Shown here one piece after another: positions 53,649-63,114 of a DNA stretch of 64,000 bases (its first letter is position 1; each line of letters begins with the position of its first letter). The stretch covers positions 724,536 to 788,535 of the forward strand of contig NZ_AOLN01000018.1 in the NCBI RefSeq assembly GCF_000337815.1. The letters are read 5' to 3'. Below the pieces are notes generated by a model. That model was not told the origin of the DNA. It made no database searches and saw nothing but the letters and a program-made list of their open reading frames with translations. The position numbers and the translations under genes were made by a program. This stretch comes from Haloferax mucosum ATCC BAA-1512 (GTDB lineage Archaea > Halobacteriota > Halobacteria > Halobacteriales > Haloferacaceae).

Positions 53649-54617
53649 TTAGTCCCAGTTCGGTTCGACTCGGGCGGTCGGTTCGTCGCCGGCGAGCACG
53701 CGCTTGATATCCGACGCGGTCTGTTCGTTCACCTCGGCTTTGGCTTCAACCGAACACCACGCCGCGTGCGGTGAGAGCACGGCGTTTTCCAGTTCGCGGA
53801 GCGGCGACCCTGCTGGAAGCGGTTCGGTCTCGAACACGTCGAGTCCGGCCGCCGCGATGTCGCCGTCGCGGAGAGCGTCGGCCAGCGCCTCCTCGTCGAT
53901 GACCGCCCCGCGGCCGGTGTTCACGACGATAGTGTCGTCGTCGAGCGCGTCGAAGGCGTCCGAATCGACCATTCCACGCGTCTCCGGCGTCTCCGGGGCG
54001 GTAACGGAGAGATAGTCGGCGCGGTCGTAGAGCGCGGCGAGTGAGACGCGCTCGACGCCGTGGTCGTCGAGGACCGCGTCGTCAACGTACGGGTCGTGAG
54101 CGACGAAATCGAGACCAAACCCGGAACACAGCTCCGCGGTTCGCTGTGCGATAGCTCCGAACGAGAGGAATCCGAGCGTTCGACCTCGCATGCGATGGAG
54201 GTCGCGGCCGGGAGTCGCGGGCCAGTCACCGGCGCGAACCGCACGGTCGTAGGTCGGAGTCGCGCGGAGACACGACAACAGGAGCGAAACGGTGTGTGTC
54301 GCCACCTCGTCGGTGCAGTACGACGGAACGTTGGTGACCACCACGTCGTGTGCCGCGGCCGATTCGACGTCGATGTTGTCGTACCCGACGGCCGCCCGCG
54401 CGACGACTCGCAGGTCGAGTTCGGCGAGCGCCGCGGCGGTGACGGGCGTGTTGATATCGGTGACCACCGCGTCGGCGTCGGTCTCGCGGCACGCATCGAC
54501 CAGCGCCGTCTCGGACCCCAGTTCTGCGACGCTCACCTCGACATCGTCGCCGAGAACCTGACGGTGGTGCTCGGGGTCTATCATGTGAAAGTCGCTGAGC
54601 ACGACGTGGGAACTCAT
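53649..54617 (-). CDS. D-isomer-specific 2-hydroxyacid dehydrogenase family protein (CtBP-like)
   Basis: This encodes 322 residues. The catalytic set is present: arginine in NTGRGAVIDEEAL near 232, glutamate in DVFETEPLPAGSPL near 263, histidine in LSPHAAW near 282. The NAD-binding loop is LGFLSFGAIAQRTA near 149-162, so serine and alanine replace two glycines of the canonical GXGXXG. Binding of NAD(H) may be weakened. The protein may reduce a keto acid or resemble the CtBP regulators. It is convergent with the previous gene. Confidence 0.88.
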   Translation of the reverse strand: MSSHVVLSDFHMIDPEHHRQVLGDDVEVSVAELGSETALVDACRETDADAVVTDINTPVTAAALAELDLRVVARAAVGYDNIDVESAAAHDVVVTNVPSYCTDEVATHTVSLLLSCLRATPTYDRAVRAGDWPATPGRDLHRMRGRTLGFLSFGAIAQRTAELCSGFGLDFVAHDPYVDDAVLDDHGVERVSLAALYDRADYLSVTAPETPETRGMVDSDAFDALDDDTIVVNTGRGAVIDEEALADALRDGDIAAAGLDVFETEPLPAGSPLRELENAVLSPHAAWCSVEAKAEVNEQTASDIKRVLAGDEPTARVEPNWD

Positions 54618-54854
54618 ATTCGAGTGAATAATTTCATCGAGAACACTTGATTGTGTCTCGGGTTCTCGGCAGTTGGGACGCCGGCCACGAACGCGGTCGA
54701 GTTCGCAGAACTGAGAACGGTGCGTTACGAACCGGAGACGGACGACGGGAAAACGAAGTGCGACGACAGGCGGACCCGGTCTCCGCCGAGCCGACTCACC
54801 GACGAGGCGTTCGTCCCGTGCTGTACGCGACTGGCTTTCGTTTCGCGCGTCGAA

Positions 54855-55352
54855 TCAGTTTTCTTGTGACCACCGCTGGTAGAGCGCCGACCCGCCGAGG
54901 ACGGCAAAGACCACAGACGAGAGGACCGGCGCGCCGACCGCAGAGATGACGGGAACCTCGACGACGACGGCGATCATGAGAACGAGTCCGAGCGCGGCGA
55001 GCGCGGCGTAGTACTCACTCCACGACAGTTCCCCTTCCGGGACGACTTCCATGTAGACCGTGATATCGGCCGCCTCAGCCAGTGAGACGACTTTCGACTC
55101 TTCGTCGTAATCGACGATGTCGAGTTCGACGAGCTTCGGGATGTGTGTTTGCTGGAGCGAGACGTATGCGCTCTGGCGGATGTTTCGCGGCGGCGGTGAT
55201 TCGCCCGTCTCGGCTTCCGCGATTCGCTCGGAGAGTTCACGAAGCGTCAGGTCCCCGTCCTGCAAGAATTCGATTGCCATCCGACGGCGGTCGTTGCTCA
55301 GTACCTCGTGGATTCGGGTCTCAGAGAGTCCGGGTTCGGATGTTGTCGCCAT
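54855..55352 (-). CDS. Winged-helix protein with two C-terminal membrane spans
   Basis: The 165 residues begin with an HTH of the haloarchaeal DUF7344 type, as I recall it (EVLSNDRRRMAIEFL then LTLRELSERIAEAETG; QTHIPKLVELDIV as wing). Two hydrophobic segments (about 113-133 and 138-157) near the C-terminus would anchor it. A membrane-bound regulator of unknown target is inferred. The gene is separated from the dehydrogenase by 237 bases that hold no gene but contain a GAGAAC/GTTCTC dyad near 54630. Confidence 0.78.
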   Translation of the reverse strand: MATTSEPGLSETRIHEVLSNDRRRMAIEFLQDGDLTLRELSERIAEAETGESPPPRNIRQSAYVSLQQTHIPKLVELDIVDYDEESKVVSLAEAADITVYMEVVPEGELSWSEYYAALAALGLVLMIAVVVEVPVISAVGAPVLSSVVFAVLGGSALYQRWSQEN

Positions 55353-55613
55353 ACGAGGATTCGATTGATTTGTGACTGGTCGCTTCTCCTATATCAACAG
55401 TTCGTCTTTGTTATCTCTACTGAAAACGGCGAGGGTTTCCGGATGGCAACAATCGCCTGACAGCTTCTGGATACGAGGGTCGAATCGTCCGGTAAGTCGT
55501 CGCAGTCGCCCGCACTAATGAGTAGTATCTGATACAAATCTCGTCGCCGCGAGGAAACAATCGACTGGACGGCGATGCCAATATTTATTATATATTTGTA
55601 CCTGTCTTAATAT

Positions 55614-56039
55614 ATGACCGTTGTCAGCGTTTCCATGCCGGAAGAGCTTCTGGAGCGCATCGACTCGTTCGCCGGTGAGCACGGCTATACCGGACGGAGC
55701 GAGGTCGTCAGAGAAGCGGCGCGAAACCTCCTCGGCGAGTTCGAGGACAAAAAACTCGAAGACCGCGACCTCATGGCCGTCGTCACCGTCATCTTCGACT
55801 ACGAGACGACGGCGGTCGAAGAGCGAATGATGGGTCTCAGACACGAGTACGAAGGACTCGTGAAATCGAACTTCCACAACCACGTCGGCAACCACTACTG
55901 CATGGAACTGTTCGTCCTCGAAGGCAAGCTCTCGGACATCTCGACGTTCGTCGGGAAGATTCGGGCGACCCGAGACACCCTCAGCGTCGATTACTCGGTG
56001 ATGCCCGTCGATGAGTTCACGGGCATCGTCGAAGAGTAA
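55614..56039 (+). CDS. nikR: NikR-type nickel-responsive regulator
   Basis: The 141 residues comprise a ribbon-helix-helix domain (1-45, [18 protein letters not shown]) and an ACT-type metal-binding domain. The high-affinity nickel site of E. coli NikR (H76, H87, H89, C95) is matched by H77, H88, H90 and C96 with equal spacing. It should repress nickel uptake when nickel is bound. No nickel transporter gene is present in the window, so its targets are elsewhere. The ATG is preceded by an AT-rich block (55584-55612) suitable for a leaderless promoter. Confidence 0.9.
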   Translation: MTVVSVSMPEELLERIDSFAGEHGYTGRSEVVREAARNLLGEFEDKKLEDRDLMAVVTVIFDYETTAVEERMMGLRHEYEGLVKSNFHNHVGNHYCMELFVLEGKLSDISTFVGKIRATRDTLSVDYSVMPVDEFTGIVEE

Positions 56040-56051
56040 CCGCGGAGTGTT

Positions 56052-57470
56052 TCAGTCGTCGTTGCCGGGGGCGACGCCCTCGGGCGCGCCGACGTCGGAC
56101 TTGCCGAGCATGTTCTCGCGGAGGTCCGCTTCGATAGCCTCCAGCGACCGCCCTTTTGTCTCCGGAACGAACACGTAGGTAAACGCGAGCGCAACCGCGC
56201 TGAGCGCCGCGTAGACCCAAAACGTCCCCGCTTTCGTTATCGCGCCGACCATGACCGGGAAGGTAAGCGACACCGCGAGGTTCGCAACCCAGTTGAAGAC
56301 GGTCACGACGCCCATAGCGGTCCCGCGGACCTTCAGCGGGTAGACTTCAGAGATGAGAAGCCAGAACACCGGTCCCAGACCGATGGCGAAAAACGCCACG
56401 TAGAGCATCAGACTCCCCGTCGCAATCCAGCCGACGAAACCGGACAGGCCGGGGAGATAGAACGCCGCGCCGAGTCCGGCGAGCGTGAGCGTCATGCCTG
56501 CGAGACCAACCGATAGGAGCGGCCGACGGCCGGTCCGGTCGATGAGGACGACCGCGACGATGGTCATGACGACGTTGACGACGCCGATACCGACCGTTGC
56601 GAGGATGGACGCCGAGGACTCGAAGCCGGTCGATTCGAGAATCGTCGGGGCGTAGTAGATGACCGTGTTGATGCCGGTGACCTGCTGGAGAACCGCGAGA
56701 CCGACACCGACGAGGAGCGCCGGGCGCATCCACGGTTTGATGAGGTCGCGCAGGCTCCCGTCTTCCTTTTCGATTGTCGCTTCGATTTCGTCGAGTTCCG
56801 CCCGAATCTGCTCGTCGGTTCGCGTCTTCGAGAGGACGTCGCGCGCCTCGGACACGCGGTCGTGTTCGACTAGCCAACGCGGGCTTTCGGGCATGAAAAT
56901 CATCCCTGCGGCGAGGATGACCGCCGGGACCATCCCGGTGCCGAGCATCCACCGCCACTGGCCGCCGTCGGCGAAGGCGTAGTTGACGAAGTACGACGAG
57001 AGGATACCGACGGTGACCGCGAGTTGGTTCAGCGAAACGAGCGACCCGCGAATCTTCGGCGGGGCGATTTCGGAGAGATACAGCGGGCCGACGATGGACG
57101 CGAACCCGATTGCGACGCCGTCGATGAGTCGTCCGAGGACGAGTACTTCGACTGTCGGTGCGATGGCCATGACCAACGACCCGACGAAGAAGACGACGGC
57201 GCTAACGAGGACGAGTCGTTTCCGACCCCACCGGTCGGCGAGGTAGCCTCCGAGCGCGGCACCGAGTGCGGCACCAGCGAGCGCACCACTGACGACGATA
57301 CCCTCCACCAACGAACTCATTTGGAAGGTGTCGTTGATGTACAGGAATGCACCGGAGATAATCCCCGTGTCGAACCCGAATAAGAGTCCATTGAGCGCGG
57401 CGAGCGCGGCTGTCACGTAGACGAACCGGTTTCGACCACCACCACCGGATGAGTCAGTATCGTCTATCAT
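56052..57470 (-). CDS. Sugar porter of the major facilitator superfamily
   Basis: This 472-residue MFS transporter has 12 spans. Family signatures are LFGFDTGIISGA near residue 30-41, ADRWGRKRL near 79, PESPRWL near 203, QQVTGINTVIYYAPTI near 265, RTGRRPLL near 315 and VPETKGRSLE near 444, as in GalP/XylE-type proton-sugar symporters. It is convergent with nikR. An AT-rich gap of 255 bases with a TACTCG-N6-CGAGTA dyad lies before its start. The sugar is not predictable. Confidence 0.92.
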   Translation of the reverse strand: MIDDTDSSGGGGRNRFVYVTAALAALNGLLFGFDTGIISGAFLYINDTFQMSSLVEGIVVSGALAGAALGAALGGYLADRWGRKRLVLVSAVVFFVGSLVMAIAPTVEVLVLGRLIDGVAIGFASIVGPLYLSEIAPPKIRGSLVSLNQLAVTVGILSSYFVNYAFADGGQWRWMLGTGMVPAVILAAGMIFMPESPRWLVEHDRVSEARDVLSKTRTDEQIRAELDEIEATIEKEDGSLRDLIKPWMRPALLVGVGLAVLQQVTGINTVIYYAPTILESTGFESSASILATVGIGVVNVVMTIVAVVLIDRTGRRPLLSVGLAGMTLTLAGLGAAFYLPGLSGFVGWIATGSLMLYVAFFAIGLGPVFWLLISEVYPLKVRGTAMGVVTVFNWVANLAVSLTFPVMVGAITKAGTFWVYAALSAVALAFTYVFVPETKGRSLEAIEADLRENMLGKSDVGAPEGVAPGNDD

Positions 57471-57592
57471 AAATCGTACTCGACCGTGACATTCTGGCTC
57501 CTCATTTAGAAGCCCTCCGACATATAATCAATATTTTTATATTATAATTTTCGTCAAAACAGAATCAAAAATCGCCATACATAGACGAGTTA

Positions 57593-57610
57593 TACTCGAT
57601 ACAACGAGTA
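57593..57610. promoter_or_regulatory. Inverted repeat TACTCG-ATACAA-CGAGTA upstream of the sugar porter
   Basis: Six-base perfect arms stand in an unusually AT-rich 255-base gap (57471-57725) between the sugar porter and the glutaredoxin-like gene, 123 bases before the porter start. It overlaps a second half-site CGAG-TTATA-CTCG. TACT and AGTA ends recall the TACT-spacer-GAGTA sites of haloarchaeal TrmB, though the spacer is longer here. Confidence 0.45.
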
Positions 57611-57725
57611 GAATTCAGACCCACATATAATTTTCTAAAAATGATTACAATTTATACTACAAACTGAGTAAATTCTCATTCGTGTGTGACGAGAAGGCTC
57701 ATCACGTCGCGGTGACGACACCCCG

Positions 57726-57989
57726 ATGATGAGCGACGCCGTTCCAATCGTCATCTACACGCGAACGCAGTGTCCGCTCTGCGACGAGGCGAAAGCGACT
57801 ATCAGAGAGGTCGCCGAGACGACGGCGATTCCGGTCGATATCGAACTCGTGAACGTCGAAACCGACCCGGAACTACAGTCGAAGTACGGCGAGCGAGTGC
57901 CGTACGTCTACGTCGATGGCCGTCCCGCGTTCAAATTCGAGGTCGAACCCGAGCGACTCCGGGAGAAACTGCTCGCGGCGCAAGCGTAG
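57726..57989 (+). CDS. Glutaredoxin-like thioredoxin-fold protein
   Basis: The 87 residues carry an IYTRTQCPLCDEAK active site with cysteines C16 and C19 and the cis-proline motif RVPYVYVDG near 57-65. The fold is that of glutaredoxin-like proteins of about 85 residues. It is probably a cytoplasmic thiol reductant. Two ATGs are adjacent at 57726 and 57729. It is separated from rtcB by about 80 bases. Confidence 0.85.
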   Translation: MMSDAVPIVIYTRTQCPLCDEAKATIREVAETTAIPVDIELVNVETDPELQSKYGERVPYVYVDGRPAFKFEVEPERLREKLLAAQA

Positions 57990-58071
57990 GCTCCGTTTCG
58001 GTGTCGAGGTGTGCCCGTGAGCGATATCACCGCACGAATGATTATGACTCTCGTTACCATATGTAACTCCG

Positions 58072-59508
58072 GTGGGTCTCGTGGTGGAACTCAACGAACT
58101 CGAACCGAACGTGTACGAAATCGAGCGAACCGGAAAGATGCGCGTCCCGGCTCGCGCCTACGGTTCGGAATCGCTCGTCGAAGGGATGCAAGAGCCGGAC
58201 GACCGCGCGCTGACGCAGATTCAAAACGCCGCGGCGCTTCCGGGCGTCGAGAAGTTCACACTCGTCCTTCCCGACGGGCATCAGGGCTACGGGTTTCCCG
58301 TCGGCGGCGTCGCCGCGGTTGACGCTGACGACGGCGTCGTCTGTCCGGCCGCCATCGGATACGACATCAACTGCGGCGTTCGACTCCTGCGGACCGGTCT
58401 CTCGTACAAAGACGTCGTGAGCGAGCAGTCCATCCTCGCCGACCGCCTCAACCAGACGATTCCCACGGGACCCGTCGCGGGCGGCTATGTCGACGCGGAC
58501 ATCTCCGACGTACGCGGCATTCTCGAAGACGGATTGGAGTGGATGCACTCGAACGGGCACGCCACGCGGGCCGACCTCGACCACTGCGAGGAACACGGGC
58601 GACTGCCGAGCGATCCGAACGCGGTGCCGACCGAGGCACTCAAACGCGGCGTCAGTCAAGTCGGGTCGCTCGGAGCCGGAACCCACTTCGTCGAAGTCCA
58701 GCGCGTGACCGACGTGTACGACGACGAGACCGCCGCGGCGTTCGGACTCGGCACCGACGACGTAGTCGTGATGATTCATTCCGGATCGCGCGGCGTCGGC
58801 CACCAGACGTGCGCGCACTACATCCGCGCGTTCGAACGCGAGTACCAGTCGCTCTCAGCGTCGCTTCCTGACGAACAACTCGTCTACGCGCCGCTCGGCG
58901 ACGACCTCGCAGACGAGTTCCGTGGGGCGATGAACGCCGCCGCCAACTTCGCGTGGGCGAACCGACAGGCGATAACCGAGGCGGTCCGCGAGGTGTTCGA
59001 CGTGCTCTTCGGCGCCACCGGACTCGAAGTCGTCTACGACGTCTGCCACAACATCGCCAAGGAGGAACGACACGCCGTCAACGGCGAGATGCAGACGCTT
59101 CTCGTCCACCGAAAAGGCGCGACACGCGCCTTCCCAGCGGGCCGACCCGAGGTCCCAGAGGCCTACCGCGCCGTCGGCCAACCGGTCTTCATGCCCGGAA
59201 GTATGGGGTCGCACTCGTACGTGCTCGCCGGCGGTCCGGAGTCGCTCGAACGGAGTTTCGGGTCGGCGGCTCACGGGGCCGGCCGCCGCAAGTCGCGGAC
59301 CGAAGCCGCGAGCGAATACTCAGCCGGCGAACTCAAGAAAGCGCTCCGCGCTCGCGGTATCTTCGTCCGGGCGCGCTCCGCTGAGGCGCTCACCGAGGAA
59401 GCGCCCGGCGCGTACAAGGACATCGACGAAGTCGTCCGCGTCAGCGACGCGCTCGGCATCGGAACCAAAGTCGCCCGCACGGTTCCGCTTGCGAACGTCA
59501 AGGGGTGA
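58072..59508 (+). CDS. rtcB: RNA-splicing ligase RtcB
   Basis: This ligase of 478 residues joins 2',3'-cyclic phosphate and 5'-OH RNA ends with GTP and Mn2+, sealing tRNA exons after intron excision. Seen are PDGHQGYGFPVGGVAAVD near 67, the metal-site AIGYDINCGVRLL near 92, SLGAGTHFVEVQ near 202, HSGSRGVGHQ near 237, VVYDVCHNIAKEE near 325, with the guanylylated histidine in AHGAGRRKSR near 405. There is no intein or archease gene nearby. The start is a GTG at 58072 or one of the next GTGs (58081, 58084), a small uncertainty. Confidence 0.95.
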   Translation: MGLVVELNELEPNVYEIERTGKMRVPARAYGSESLVEGMQEPDDRALTQIQNAAALPGVEKFTLVLPDGHQGYGFPVGGVAAVDADDGVVCPAAIGYDINCGVRLLRTGLSYKDVVSEQSILADRLNQTIPTGPVAGGYVDADISDVRGILEDGLEWMHSNGHATRADLDHCEEHGRLPSDPNAVPTEALKRGVSQVGSLGAGTHFVEVQRVTDVYDDETAAAFGLGTDDVVVMIHSGSRGVGHQTCAHYIRAFEREYQSLSASLPDEQLVYAPLGDDLADEFRGAMNAAANFAWANRQAITEAVREVFDVLFGATGLEVVYDVCHNIAKEERHAVNGEMQTLLVHRKGATRAFPAGRPEVPEAYRAVGQPVFMPGSMGSHSYVLAGGPESLERSFGSAAHGAGRRKSRTEAASEYSAGELKKALRARGIFVRARSAEALTEEAPGAYKDIDEVVRVSDALGIGTKVARTVPLANVKG

Positions 59509-59607
59509 ATTGCCGTGAACGAGACTGACAATTTCGCGCTCGGCCGCCGAGCCGAAACCGGCCGTCGCGGGCGTACTCCTATCATCTCGGCGCACCACTA
59601 GACGCGT

Positions 59608-60027
59608 ATGGAAGCTGATAGAGACCTCCTCCAACACGCCCGAAACCAACTCGACGGGTGGATTTACACGGCTCGTGACCGGGCCTACCGAGAACTCTTC
59701 GCCGGTGACGACGCCGCGGTCACGGCCGAGGAGCGACAGCTTCTCGACGATATCGACACGGAACTCGTCGCTGACGGCGGCGACGGGTTGTGGGGGGTAG
59801 ACGAGTACGCAATCGTTCCCGGCCATCCGAAGAACCACCCCCTTTCTGTCGTCTGCACCAGACACCCGAAGATTCCGTCGGAGTGGTCACGCGGCGGCGA
59901 CAGTCTGACCGAACCCGAGCGCGAACAGTTCAACGACCTCCTGTGGGACTACTGCGAGCGCGTCCGTCGATATCTACAGACCGAAGTCGATGCGTTCGTC
60001 GTCGATGGCGGCCCAATCGAAGAGTAA
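59608..60027 (+). CDS. Conserved haloarchaeal protein of unknown function
   Basis: This acidic soluble protein of 139 residues has DGWIYTARDRAYRELFAGDD near 16 and VPGHPKNHPLSVVCTRHP near 69-86 as distinctive stretches; the histidines and cysteine there could bind a metal. The C-terminus ends with VVDGGPIEE. The gene stands 100 bases after rtcB and before the aconitase gene. I recognise no function. Confidence 0.72.
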   Translation: MEADRDLLQHARNQLDGWIYTARDRAYRELFAGDDAAVTAEERQLLDDIDTELVADGGDGLWGVDEYAIVPGHPKNHPLSVVCTRHPKIPSEWSRGGDSLTEPEREQFNDLLWDYCERVRRYLQTEVDAFVVDGGPIEE

Positions 60028-60073
60028 GCGAGTTTCACGACGACAGCCGTCGTTGGGGACGAAGAGAGCGCCG

Positions 60074-60118
60074 TGTCCCGATGGCACGACAGAAACTGTC
60101 CCGATGGCCAAACAGAAA
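60074..60118. repeat. Imperfect tandem duplication, period 23 bases
   Basis: Two copies of TGTCCCGATGGC followed by ACAGAAA start at 60074 and 60097 and differ at three or four bases. They lie between the 139-residue protein and the aconitase gene, about 100 bases before its start. Confidence 0.6.
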
Positions 60119-60214
60119 GAACCAATCGGGCGAACGCGAGTGTCTGCCAAGTTATTTTGGGCGATTCTGACGCCGTGAGAACGTATCACTGATTCAAGCC
60201 ATCGGCACCCGTAG

Positions 60215-63004
60215 ATGACGACCATGAGCGATGCAGATTCGTTTGGAGCCATCCGCGAATTCGAACACGATGGCACCACGTACAAGATGGCTGACTTGAC
60301 GGTCCTCGAAGAACAGGGCCTGTGCGACCTCGACAAGCTTCCCGTGAGTATCCGTATTCTACTGGAATCGGTTCTCAGGAACGTTGACGGCGATATCGTG
60401 ACCGACGAGGACGTTCGAAATGCCGCGTCGTGGAACCCCGAGGTCCCCAACGTCGAAGTACCGTTTACACCCTCGCGGGTCGTATTACAGGACTTGACGG
60501 GCGTTCCCGCGGTCGTTGACCTCGCGGCGCTTCGCTCCGCGGCGGACCGCGCCGGTGAGGACCCGAAACTCGTCGAACCCGAAGTCCCCTGTGACCTCGT
60601 CATCGACCACAGCGTACAGGTCGATTACTTCGGCACGCAGGACGCCTACGAGAAGAACGTCGAACTGGAGTACGAGCGCAACGCCGAGCGCTACAAGGCG
60701 CTCAAGTGGGCACAGAACGCCTTCGACAACTTCAGCGTCGTCCCGCCAGGAACCGGCATCGTCCACCAGGTGAACCTCGAACACCTCGGGCGAGTCGTCC
60801 ACGACCGCCAGTGGCGCGACGACCAGTGGCTCCTGCCCGACACGCTCGTCGGCACGGACAGCCACACACCCATGATTGGCGGCATCGGCGTCGTCGGCTG
60901 GGGCGTCGGCGGTATCGAGGCCGAAGCGGCGATGCTCGGCCAGCCGATTACGATGAAGCTCCCCGAAGTCGTCGGCGTCAAACTCGAAGGCGAACTGCCC
61001 GAGGGTGCGACCGCGACGGACCTCGTCCTGCACGTCACCGAACAACTCCGCGAGGTTGGCGTCGTAGACCGTTTCGTCGAGTTCTTCGGTCCCGGTGTCG
61101 GCAACCTCTCTGTTCCCGACCGAGCGACCATCTCGAACATGGCACCCGAGCAGGGTTCGACTATCAGCGTCTTCCCGGTAGACGAAGCCACGCTTGACTA
61201 CCTCGAACTCACCGGCCGCGACCCCGAACATATCGAACTCGTCCGGGAGTACCTCGACGCACAGGGTCTTTTCGGCGAGCAACACCCCGAGTACACCGAG
61301 ACCGTGGAGGTGGACCTCTCCGCGGTCGAACCGAGCCTCGCCGGGCCGAAGCGCCCACAAGACCGCGTCCCGATGGGCGACATGAAGTCGCACTTCCGTG
61401 GTCTCGTCCACCGCGAGTTCGAAGACGACCTTGGCAACGTGGACGATGTCGAACTCGAACGCTGGATTGGCGAGGGCGGCCGAACCGACGGCGGTGCCGC
61501 CGCTGTCGAAGCCGACGCCGACCTCGACCCGCTGACGAAACACGTCGAAATCGACCTCGGTGACGGCGAAACAGCCGAAATCGGCCACGGAAGCGTCGTC
61601 GTCAGCGCGATTACGAGCTGTACGAACACCTCGAACCCATCCGTCATGGTCGCCGCGGGTCTCCTCGCCCGCAACGCACTTGAGAACGGTCTCGACGTGC
61701 CGAACTACGTCAAGACGAGTCTCGCGCCCGGAAGTCGCGTCGTCACGGAGTACCTGAAGAAGGCCGACCTACTCCCGTATCTGGAGGACCTCGGCTACGA
61801 CGTCGTCGGCTACGGCTGTACGACCTGTATCGGCAACGCCGGGCCACTTCCCGAACCCATCGAGAAGGCCATCGACGACCACGACCTGTGGACGACGAGC
61901 GTCCTCAGCGGCAACCGTAACTTCGAGGCGCGTATCCACCCGAAGATTCGCGCGAACTACCTCGCTAGCCCGCCGCTCGTCGTCGCCTACGGTCTCGCCG
62001 GACGGATGGATATCGACCTCGAAACCGACCCGCTCGGCACCGACGAAGACGGCGAGCCGGTCTACCTCGCCGACATCTGGCCGGACACGACGGAAGTCCA
62101 AGAGACGATTCACGACAGCATCGACCCGTCGATGTTCCGCGAGAAGTACGCCGAAGTGTTCGAAGGCGACGAGCGCTGGGAGGCGCTCGAAGCCCCGACC
62201 GGTGACGTGTACGAGTGGGACGACGAATCCACCTACATCCGCGAACCGCCGTTCTTCAAGGACTTCCCGCTCGAAGAACCCGGGGTCTCGGACGTCGAAG
62301 ACGCCCGCTGTCTCCTGACGCTCGGCGACACCGTCACGACCGACCACATCAGCCCCGCCGGACCGTTCGGTCCCGACCTCCCGGCAGGCCAGTGGCTCAT
62401 GGACCACGGCGTTGACCCCGTAGACTTCAACACCTACGGTTCCCGCCGCGGCAACCACGAAGTGATGATGCGCGGGACGTTCGCCAACGTCCGCATCGAG
62501 AACCAGATGCTCGACGACGTGGAAGGCGGCTACACCATCCACCACCCGACAGGCGAGGAAACGACCGTTTTCGAGGCGAGCGAACGCTACCGCGAGGAAG
62601 ACACCCCACTCGTCGTCCTCTCGGGCGTCGAATTCGGAACCGGTTCCAGCCGCGACTGGGCGGCCAAAGGCACGGACCTCCTCGGTGTGAAAGCGACCAT
62701 TGCCGAGAGCTACGAGCGTATCTACCGCGACAACCTCGTCGGCATGGGCGTCCTGCCGCTCCAGTTCGAAGACGGTGACTCGTGGGAGTCGCTCGGTCTC
62801 GACGGCTCTGAGCACTTCGACATCCGCGGCCTCGACGATGGTCTCGAAGTCAACGACGAACTCACCGTCGTCGCGGAGAAAGACGACGGAACGGCCATCG
62901 AGTTCACCGTGACTGCACAGGTCGGCACCCCAGCCGCAGTGAAATACGTCGAAAACGACGGCATCCTCCACTACGTCCTGCGGCGGTTGTTGACGCAGGA
63001 CTGA
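60215..63004 (+). CDS. acnA: Aconitate hydratase
   Basis: The 929-residue enzyme interconverts citrate and isocitrate in the TCA cycle using a 4Fe-4S cluster. Cluster cysteines are in AITSCTNTSNP near residue 466 and GYGCTTCIGNAGP near 532-536. Substrate-binding residues include DSHTPMIGG near 216 and the C-terminal swivelling domain with GSSRDWAAKG near 810. Length and order match the aconitase A / IRP branch. The first ATG at 60215 is followed by another three codons on (MTTMSD). Confidence 0.96.
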   Translation: MTTMSDADSFGAIREFEHDGTTYKMADLTVLEEQGLCDLDKLPVSIRILLESVLRNVDGDIVTDEDVRNAASWNPEVPNVEVPFTPSRVVLQDLTGVPAVVDLAALRSAADRAGEDPKLVEPEVPCDLVIDHSVQVDYFGTQDAYEKNVELEYERNAERYKALKWAQNAFDNFSVVPPGTGIVHQVNLEHLGRVVHDRQWRDDQWLLPDTLVGTDSHTPMIGGIGVVGWGVGGIEAEAAMLGQPITMKLPEVVGVKLEGELPEGATATDLVLHVTEQLREVGVVDRFVEFFGPGVGNLSVPDRATISNMAPEQGSTISVFPVDEATLDYLELTGRDPEHIELVREYLDAQGLFGEQHPEYTETVEVDLSAVEPSLAGPKRPQDRVPMGDMKSHFRGLVHREFEDDLGNVDDVELERWIGEGGRTDGGAAAVEADADLDPLTKHVEIDLGDGETAEIGHGSVVVSAITSCTNTSNPSVMVAAGLLARNALENGLDVPNYVKTSLAPGSRVVTEYLKKADLLPYLEDLGYDVVGYGCTTCIGNAGPLPEPIEKAIDDHDLWTTSVLSGNRNFEARIHPKIRANYLASPPLVVAYGLAGRMDIDLETDPLGTDEDGEPVYLADIWPDTTEVQETIHDSIDPSMFREKYAEVFEGDERWEALEAPTGDVYEWDDESTYIREPPFFKDFPLEEPGVSDVEDARCLLTLGDTVTTDHISPAGPFGPDLPAGQWLMDHGVDPVDFNTYGSRRGNHEVMMRGTFANVRIENQMLDDVEGGYTIHHPTGEETTVFEASERYREEDTPLVVLSGVEFGTGSSRDWAAKGTDLLGVKATIAESYERIYRDNLVGMGVLPLQFEDGDSWESLGLDGSEHFDIRGLDDGLEVNDELTVVAEKDDGTAIEFTVTAQVGTPAAVKYVENDGILHYVLRRLLTQD

Positions 63005-63114
63005 GGATGCTTCCGGCGAGGTGAAGACTCGACGAGCATGAAACGTCTCGGTCTGCCTCCGCGCTCCGACGCGAGCGCATCTTCATGCTTTCTGGCGGCG
63101 TAGTTCGTGTAGTA

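Noticed and set aside
58072..59508. An intein in rtcB
   Set aside because: The 478-residue length and uninterrupted motifs show no insertion.
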